The notes beneath the pieces were generated by a model. The model worked only from the letters and a program-made list of their open reading frames with translations, was not told where the DNA came from and ran no database searches. 7,329 nt of DNA from JBBSQE01 sp038258095. GTDB lineage: Bacteria > Actinomycetota > Thermoleophilia > Solirubrobacterales > 70-9. Where the stretch lies: contig JBBSQE010000158.1 in the NCBI GenBank assembly GCA_038258095.1, positions 1 to 7,329 on the forward strand. The letters run 5' to 3'. Of this stretch, positions 1 through 4,916 are shown in pieces; positions within the stretch are counted from its first letter, which is position 1, and each line of letters opens with the position of its first letter. Made by a program: the position numbers and the translations under genes.

Positions 1-1
1 C

Positions 2-88
2 AAGGAGGTGCTCGACAGGTTCGGGTTCACTCCGGAGAAGGTCGTCGAGGCCGGCCGCGAGCTACTGGAGGAACAAGACCATGAGTAA
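2..88 (+). CDS. tkt: Transketolase, C-terminal end only (partial)
   Basis: This frame is open from the window edge and ends at TAA (86-88). It encodes about 28 residues, including RFGFTPEKVVEAGREL. An 'FGFTPE..V...' motif followed by an acidic helix is how transketolases typically end, in the domain that closes the thiamine-diphosphate enzyme. Transketolase moves two-carbon ketol units between pentose, heptose, tetrose and hexose phosphates in the cytoplasm. The stop overlaps the transaldolase start by 8 bases, and transaldolase is the natural partner gene, which supports the call. The start and catalytic domains lie outside the window. The identification rests on a short tail plus context, so a different gene is possible but unlikely. 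Confidence 0.82.
   Translation, partial: KEVLDRFGFTPEKVVEAGRELLEEQDHE
67..72 (+). promoter_or_regulatory. Shine-Dalgarno site of transaldolase inside tkt
   Basis: GGAGGA lies 8 bases before the ATG at 81, entirely within the last codons of transketolase. The strong match and good spacing fix the transaldolase start, and the overlap of the two reading frames suggests coupled translation. Confidence 0.75.
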
Positions 89-1163
89 CGACAGGACGCA
101 GGCGCTTCACGATCTGGGCCAGAGCCTCTGGGTGGACAACATCACCCGCGCGATGCTTCGCGACGGCGTTCTCCAGAGCTACATCGACGACTTCGCGCTG
201 ACCGGCCTCACCTCGAACCCGACGATCTTCGACAAGGCGATCTCGGGCGGCGACGACTACGACGAGCAGATCTCCGAGTCCCGCGGGGAATCGACGGAGG
301 AAATCTTCTTCGAGGTGGCGATCACCGACCTCACCGACGCGGCCGAGCTCTTCGCAGGCGCGCACGAGCGCACCGATGGAGTCGACGGGTTCGTGTCGCT
401 CGAGGTCTCACCGCTATTGGCCGACGACGCTGATACGACGATCGAACAGGCCGCCAAGCTGCACGCTCAGGCCGGCCGCGACAACGTCTTCATCAAGATT
501 CCCGGCACCCCGAACGGGCTGCGCGCGATCGAGGAGACGATCTACGCGGGCATCCCGGTCAACGTGACGCTGCTCTTCAGTGGCCAGCAGTATCTCGCCG
601 CCGCCGACGCCTACCTGAAGGGCATCGAACGCCGGGTCGCCGAGGGCCTGAACCCCGACGTGGCCTCGGTGGCCTCGCTCTTCATGAGCCGCTGGGACGC
701 CGCCGTCATCGATGAGACGCCGGACGAGCTCCGCGGCACGCTCGGCATCGCGGTCGGGAAGGCCGCCTACCGCGATTACCGGGAGCTGCTCGCGACCGAC
801 CGCATGCTGCGGCTCCAGAACGAGGGAGCGAGGCCGCAGCGCTTGCTCTGGGCGAGCACCGGCACGAAGGATGACACGCTCTCGGACGTCCTCTACGTGG
901 AGAAGCTCGCGTCGCCGTTCACGGTCAACACGATGCCCGAGAACACCCTCAGGGCCTTCGCCGAACACGGCGATGCCGGCGATCCGCTCCCGGTCGACGG
1001 CGGCGACGCCGGCGAGGTCCTGCAGGCACACAGCGATGCCGGGATGGACCCATCGGAGCTCGCCGAGCGGCTGCAGTCGGAGGGCAAGGAGTCCTTCAAC
1101 AAGTCCTGGGAGGAGCTGATGAAGTCGATCTCCGAGCAGCGCGAAAAGGTGGGCGCAGCTTGA
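81..1163 (+). CDS. tal: Transaldolase (actinobacterial-type, long class)
   Basis: Transaldolase (360 aa) moves a dihydroxyacetone unit from sedoheptulose-7-phosphate to glyceraldehyde-3-phosphate, giving erythrose-4-phosphate and fructose-6-phosphate in the cytoplasmic non-oxidative pentose phosphate pathway. The family signature TGLTSNPTIF is at residues 41-50. The Schiff-base lysine is Lys139 in NVFIKIPGT, and the likely acid/base residues are Asp19 (LWVDN) and Glu108 (SLEVSP). NVTLLFS (161-167), SVASLFMSRWD (196-206) and LLWASTGTKD (255-264) are further conserved barrel segments. Length fits the 360-380 residue actinobacterial/cyanobacterial class rather than the E. coli TalB type of about 317. 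The ATG start has a strong GGAGGA eight bases upstream and overlaps the transketolase stop by 8 bases. The gene ends in TTGA, which is also the start of pgi. No sign of damage. Confidence 0.97.
   Translation: MSNDRTQALHDLGQSLWVDNITRAMLRDGVLQSYIDDFALTGLTSNPTIFDKAISGGDDYDEQISESRGESTEEIFFEVAITDLTDAAELFAGAHERTDGVDGFVSLEVSPLLADDADTTIEQAAKLHAQAGRDNVFIKIPGTPNGLRAIEETIYAGIPVNVTLLFSGQQYLAAADAYLKGIERRVAEGLNPDVASVASLFMSRWDAAVIDETPDELRGTLGIAVGKAAYRDYRELLATDRMLRLQNEGARPQRLLWASTGTKDDTLSDVLYVEKLASPFTVNTMPENTLRAFAEHGDAGDPLPVDGGDAGEVLQAHSDAGMDPSELAERLQSEGKESFNKSWEELMKSISEQREKVGAA
1146..1153 (+). promoter_or_regulatory. Shine-Dalgarno site of pgi inside tal
   Basis: AAGGTGGG lies 6 bases before the TTG at 1160, within the last codons of transaldolase. 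No ATG or GTG with comparable spacing is present, so this site selects the rare TTG start. A second in-frame TTG at 1166 is two codons later and has longer spacing. Confidence 0.65.
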
Positions 1164-2797
1164 GCTTGAGCGCCGATCTGACCGACGGCGCGGCCTGGAA
1201 GGCCCTCGAGGCCCACCGGGCCGACGTCGGGGAGCGCCACCTGCGAGATCTCTTCACCGAGAATCCCGGGCGTGCGGATTCGATGTCGCTCGAGGTGGCG
1301 GGACTGTTCCTCGACTACTCGAAGAACCGCGCGACGCCGGAGACTCTCGGGTTGCTGGTGGATCTCGCCGCCGAGCGTGGGGTGGAGGCCCGCCGCGATG
1401 CGATGTTCGCTGGGGAGCGGATCAACGTCTCCGAGAACCGGTCGGTTCTCCACGTCGCGCTGCGGATGCCCCGGGAGCGCTCGCTGATCGTCGAGGGCAC
1501 CGATGTCGTCAAGCAGGTCCACGAGACGCTTGACCGGATGGCGGCGTTCGCCGAGCGCATCCGCTCCGGGGAGTGGAAGGGGCACATGGGCAAACCGATC
1601 CGCAACGTCGTCAACATCGGCATCGGCGGCTCCGATCTCGGGCCCGTGATGGCCTTCGAGGCCCTGAAGCACTACAGCCGCCGCGACATGAACTTCCGGT
1701 TCGTCTCGAACGTCGATGGGACGGACTTCGCCGAGAAGACGCGCGATCTCGAGCCAGACGAGACGCTCTTCGTCGTTTCCTCGAAGACCTTCACGACCCT
1801 CGAGACGATGACCAACGCCCACACCGCCCGCGAGTGGTCGCTGGCCGGGCTCGGCGGGGACGAGTCGGCTGTCGCGAAGCACTTCGTCGCCGTGTCGACC
1901 AACGCCGACGAGGTCTCGAAGTTCGGCATCGACACCGACAACATGTTCGGCTTCTGGGAGTGGGTCGGCGGGCGTTACTCGATGGACTCCGCGATCGGCC
2001 TGTCGACGATGCTGGCGGTCGGGCCCGAGGCATTCGGCGAGATGCTGGCCGGCTTCCACGCGGTCGACGAGCACTTCGCCGAGGCGCCGCTCGGCGAGAA
2101 CCTGCCCGCGATCATGGGCATGCTGGCCGTCTGGTACGCGGACTTCTTCGGCTCGCAGACGGTCGCCGTCCTCCCGTATGACCAGTACCTGCACCGTTTC
2201 CCGGCCTATCTGCAGCAGCTGACCATGGAGTCGAACGGCAAGCACGTCACGCTCGACGGCACCCGGGTCGATTACCAGACCGGCGCGATCTTCTGGGGCG
2301 AGCCGGGGACCAACGGCCAGCACTCCTTCTACCAGCTGATCCACCAGGGGACGGAGCTGATCCCGTGCGACTTCATCGCCTTCATGCAGACGCTGAATCC
2401 GCTCGGCGATCACCACGATTTCCTGGTCTCGAACGTCTTCGCGCAGACCGAGGCCCTCGCCTTCGGCAAGACGCCGGAGCAGGTGCGGGAGGAGGGCACC
2501 GCCGAGGAACTCGTGCCGCACCGGGTCTTCGAGGGTAACCGGCCGACCAACACGATCCTCGCCGAGCGCCTCGATCCCCGCACGCTCGGCTCCCTGGTCG
2601 CCACCTACGAGCACAGTGTTTTCACGCAGGGCGCGATCTGGGGCATCGACTCCTATGACCAGTGGGGCGTGGAGCTCGGCAAGGCGCTCGCGCAGGCGAT
2701 CATTCCCGAGCTCCAGGCCGCAGAAGAGCCCGAGCTGACCCACGACCCCTCGACCAACGCGCTGATCCGCCGCTACCGGGCCGCGCGGCGCTCCTGA
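1160..2797 (+). CDS. pgi: Glucose-6-phosphate isomerase
   Basis: Pgi (545 aa) interconverts glucose-6-phosphate and fructose-6-phosphate, joining glycolysis/gluconeogenesis to the pentose phosphate pathway. Both SIS (sugar isomerase) domains are complete. Landmarks are GIGGSDLGP (154-162), the phosphate-binding SSKTFTT (207-213), WEWVGGRYS (266-274), MESNGK (356-361) with catalytic Glu357, NGQHSFYQL with catalytic His388, and DQWGVELGK with the active-site Lys508. Length is close to E. coli Pgi (about 549). The start is TTG, sharing TTGA with the transaldolase stop, and has an AAGGTGGG site six bases upstream. The protein begins MSLSADLTDGAAWKALEAH, which aligns with normal Pgi N termini. Its product feeds on fructose-6-phosphate made by the upstream gene. 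The HAD phosphatase starts 2 bases after its stop. Confidence 0.98.
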   Translation: MSLSADLTDGAAWKALEAHRADVGERHLRDLFTENPGRADSMSLEVAGLFLDYSKNRATPETLGLLVDLAAERGVEARRDAMFAGERINVSENRSVLHVALRMPRERSLIVEGTDVVKQVHETLDRMAAFAERIRSGEWKGHMGKPIRNVVNIGIGGSDLGPVMAFEALKHYSRRDMNFRFVSNVDGTDFAEKTRDLEPDETLFVVSSKTFTTLETMTNAHTAREWSLAGLGGDESAVAKHFVAVSTNADEVSKFGIDTDNMFGFWEWVGGRYSMDSAIGLSTMLAVGPEAFGEMLAGFHAVDEHFAEAPLGENLPAIMGMLAVWYADFFGSQTVAVLPYDQYLHRFPAYLQQLTMESNGKHVTLDGTRVDYQTGAIFWGEPGTNGQHSFYQLIHQGTELIPCDFIAFMQTLNPLGDHHDFLVSNVFAQTEALAFGKTPEQVREEGTAEELVPHRVFEGNRPTNTILAERLDPRTLGSLVATYEHSVFTQGAIWGIDSYDQWGVELGKALAQAIIPELQAAEEPELTHDPSTNALIRRYRAARRS

Positions 2798-2799
2798 CT

Positions 2800-3480
2800 G
2801 TGGAGGATTCCGGGGACGTCGAGGCGGTCCTGTTCGACATCGATGGAACGCTGATCTCGACCGGCGGGGCCGGCGGCGTCGCCTGGGGCCGCGCCTTCGA
2901 GGAGCTCCACGCCGAGTTCGTCGACATCACGGAGGTGACAGAGTCGGGAATGGTCGACACCGAGGTTGGCACCACCGCCCTGAAGAGCGTGCTCGGCCGC
3001 GAGCCGACGAAGCGCGAGCTCGGCGCCGCGATGGGCTGCTACCTGAAGCACCTGCCGGAGGCGGTCGCCGATTCCGAGGACTACCGGGTGATGCCGGGCG
3101 TCGAGGTGCTGCTCGATCGCCTCGTCGACGAGGGGTTCCTGGTCGGCCTGACGACGGGGAACGTCGAGGCCGCCGCGCATATGAAGCTCGCCCGCGCCCA
3201 CCTCAATCGCTACTTCAGCTTCGGCGGCTACGGGTCCGACGCCACCGACCGCATCGGCCTGACGAAGTCGGCGGTCAAGCGCGCCGCACTTGTTTCAGGC
3301 GGCCTGGTCGAGGTGTCCGAGTGCATCTCGGTCGGCGACACCCCGCGTGATGTATCCGCCGCCCGCGGCGCCGAGATCCGCGTGGTCGCTGTCGCCACGG
3401 GCAACTTCGAGCTAGCCGCGCTGGAGGCCGCCGAGCCGGACTGGGCCCTCGAGACGGTCGAGGACGGCTTCCCGATCTGA
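2800..3480 (+). CDS. HAD-family phosphatase, phosphoglycolate-phosphatase-like
   Basis: This 226-residue haloacid-dehalogenase-superfamily hydrolase probably removes phosphate from a small cytoplasmic metabolite. Motif I is FDIDGTL (12-18), with nucleophile Asp13 and acid/base Asp15. A helical cap covers roughly residues 20-95. Motif II is GLTTGN (116-121), a motif III lysine is probably Lys156 (LTKSAVK), and motif IV is VGDTPRD with Asp180 and Asp184 for Mg2+. The LTTGN segment and the FGGYGSDATDR stretch after it resemble phosphoglycolate-phosphatase-like members, but substrate cannot be read from sequence. I chose GTG at 2800, two bases after the pgi stop, because it places motif I near the N terminus as usual. 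An in-frame ATG at 2662 would add 46 Arg/Pro/Ala-rich residues that merely shadow pgi. No Shine-Dalgarno is visible, so translation probably depends on ribosomes finishing pgi. Confidence 0.9.
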   Translation: MEDSGDVEAVLFDIDGTLISTGGAGGVAWGRAFEELHAEFVDITEVTESGMVDTEVGTTALKSVLGREPTKRELGAAMGCYLKHLPEAVADSEDYRVMPGVEVLLDRLVDEGFLVGLTTGNVEAAAHMKLARAHLNRYFSFGGYGSDATDRIGLTKSAVKRAALVSGGLVEVSECISVGDTPRDVSAARGAEIRVVAVATGNFELAALEAAEPDWALETVEDGFPI

Positions 3481-3515
3481 GCCGCCGTCTTCGCGAGGCC
3501 GTATGGCCGTTCTCG

Positions 3516-3550
3516 ATGGGATTCACCCCCTCCCCGGTGGTCAAACCCAT
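3516..3550. terminator. Possible imperfect hairpin between convergent genes
   Basis: ATGGG (3516-3520) can pair with CCCAT (3546-3550), and CACC (3524-3527) with GGTG (3536-3539), separated by an asymmetric internal loop. It sits in the 100-base gap where the HAD gene and the methyltransferase gene converge, where a bidirectional terminator would be expected. There is no U-tract on either strand and the stem is broken, so this is a weak candidate. A second short GC hairpin (about 3567-3581) abuts the methyltransferase stop. Confidence 0.22.
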
Positions 3551-3580
3551 ACACCTCGTCGCTGCGGCCGCGGTTTCCGG

Positions 3581-4882
3581 CTACGCCTTGGTGCAGAGGG
3601 CCTGGTAGGTCGAGGTGAAGCCCACTTCGAAGCCGTTGCGAGCGGCTCGCAGGTAGAGGCGCCAGACGCGGACACGCTCGTCGCCCGCGAGGCGGATCGC
3701 CTCGTCGAGGTTCTCGTCGAGGCGGCGGCTCCAGTGGCGCAGGGTCTCCGCGTAGTCGCCGCCCGTCCTGCGGCTGCCGGCCGTCGTCCCATCCCCGCCG
3801 GCCCGCGGGTCGGGGCCGGCGAGCTCCTCGACGTCGTTCGTGACGAAGCCGGCCCGCTCGACGGCCCCGAGGATGCGGGAGAGGTGGAGAGGCTCGGCGT
3901 CGGGGAAGACGTAGCGCTCCGAGAACGGCCCGGCATCGGGATCGGTGTGGCGCAGGCGGGCGATGCCGTGGTTCAGCAGCCGCCCGCCCGAGGGCAGCAG
4001 TGCCGCCAGGGTCTCGGCGTAAACGTCGATCTGCGCATCGCCCACATGCTCGACCATGCCTATCGAGGCGATCGCGTCGAAGCGCTCGCTGCGGAGATCG
4101 CGGTAGTCCATGACCCTGATCTCGATGCGGTCGGCGAGGTCCGCATCGCGCACGCGGCGCTTGGCCGTCTCGGCTTGCGCGGTCGAGAGGGTGATCCCCG
4201 TGACCCTCACGCCGTGCTTCCTCGCGGCATGGATCGCGAAGCTGCCCCATCCGCAGCCGACGTCGAGGACACGCTGGCCCTCGCCGAGCCCCAGCTTGGT
4301 GCAGACCATCTCGAGCTTCGTCTCCTGGGCTTCCTCAAGCGACTTCGCTCCCTTGGAGAACACGCCGCAGCTGTAGGTCATCGAGTCGTCGAGAAACAGG
4401 CCGAAGAACTCCGGCGGAACGTCGTAGTGATGACGGACCGCGCGGGCGTCGCGCTCGCGGCTGTGGCGCTTGCCCTGCGGGACGAGCTCGGAGACCGGGC
4501 GCCGGGGAGGCAGGGCCGGGCCGGTGGCGCGGACGGCGGTGAGCATCAGCCGCGCTTGGGCTCGGGCGTCGATCGCCGGCGGCTTCCAGTTCTCGAGGAG
4601 GGCGATAACCGCGTCCATGTCATCGACCTCGAGCTCTCCGCTCACGTAGGAGCGACCGAGCCCGAGCTGGCCAGGCGCTCTCAGAGCGTGGGCGAGCGCG
4701 CGCGGGGAATGCGCGGTGAACGTCGGGACGGATCCGTCGTCGTCCCCGGCGCCGCCTGAGTTGCCGACAGGGCCGGAGGTCGCGGGCAGCTCCGTGCCGT
4801 CCCAGAACCTGACCTGAAACGGACGGTCCGGGATCGAGCGGGCGATCTCGCGGCGCAGCGGCTCGGTCGTGCGGAGGGCCAT
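3581..4882 (-). CDS. cfa: Cyclopropane-fatty-acid-synthase family SAM-dependent methyltransferase
   Basis: This 433-residue enzyme of the CFA synthase family transfers a methylene/methyl group from S-adenosylmethionine to double bonds of unsaturated acyl chains in membrane phospholipids; it is soluble but works at the membrane face. Key segments are VRHHYDVPPEFF (149-160), MTYSCGVF with Cys172, the SAM-binding loop VLDVGCGWGS (205-214), GMVEHVG with Glu278, LLNHGI with His305, and DYAETLRHW with Tyr377. Cys, Glu, His and Tyr match the bicarbonate-site residues of E. coli Cfa. An N-terminal lipid-binding-type domain covers roughly 1-130. Two Gly-rich stretches look inserted (about 34-52 and 356-375). 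The ATG at 4882 is preferred; a TTG directly before it (4885) would add one residue. The Shine-Dalgarno is weak. The upstream membrane-protein stop is 34 bases away, so co-transcription is likely. It could instead make 10-methyl or methylene branches, as related actinobacterial enzymes do. Confidence 0.94.
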   Translation of the reverse strand: MALRTTEPLRREIARSIPDRPFQVRFWDGTELPATSGPVGNSGGAGDDDGSVPTFTAHSPRALAHALRAPGQLGLGRSYVSGELEVDDMDAVIALLENWKPPAIDARAQARLMLTAVRATGPALPPRRPVSELVPQGKRHSRERDARAVRHHYDVPPEFFGLFLDDSMTYSCGVFSKGAKSLEEAQETKLEMVCTKLGLGEGQRVLDVGCGWGSFAIHAARKHGVRVTGITLSTAQAETAKRRVRDADLADRIEIRVMDYRDLRSERFDAIASIGMVEHVGDAQIDVYAETLAALLPSGGRLLNHGIARLRHTDPDAGPFSERYVFPDAEPLHLSRILGAVERAGFVTNDVEELAGPDPRAGGDGTTAGSRRTGGDYAETLRHWSRRLDENLDEAIRLAGDERVRVWRLYLRAARNGFEVGFTSTYQALCTKA

Positions 4883-4916
4883 CAACCCGAAGCTTAGAAC
4901 CGATCAGGGCAACCCG

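Noticed and set aside
893..2743. A 616-codon open frame on the - strand, antisense to tal and pgi
   Set aside because: It lies opposite two unmistakable enzymes and its translation is rich in Arg, Glu, Val, Asp and Gly with no recognisable domain. Long antisense frames are expected where third positions are nearly all G or C.
2662..2799. A longer HAD gene starting at ATG 2662
   Set aside because: The extra 46 residues overlap the end of pgi in another frame, are Arg/Pro/Ala-rich, and would push HAD motif I unusually far from the N terminus. GTG at 2800 fits better.
3494..3515. A short GGCC-GTAT-GGCC hairpin after the HAD stop
   Set aside because: The stem is four pairs in a GC-rich background without a U-tract, and GGCC is its own reverse complement, so chance occurrence is common.
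3228..4250. A 340-codon - strand frame spanning the HAD 3' end, the gap and part of the methyltransferase
   Set aside because: It is an Arg/Pro/Gly-rich out-of-frame shadow of the methyltransferase that runs on antisense to the HAD gene. It has no motif of its own.
3503..4759. A 418-codon open frame on the + strand, antisense to the methyltransferase
   Set aside because: It mirrors the codon phase of a gene with clear SAM-binding and active-site motifs, has a compositionally biased translation and no visible domain. It also lacks a convincing ribosome binding site.
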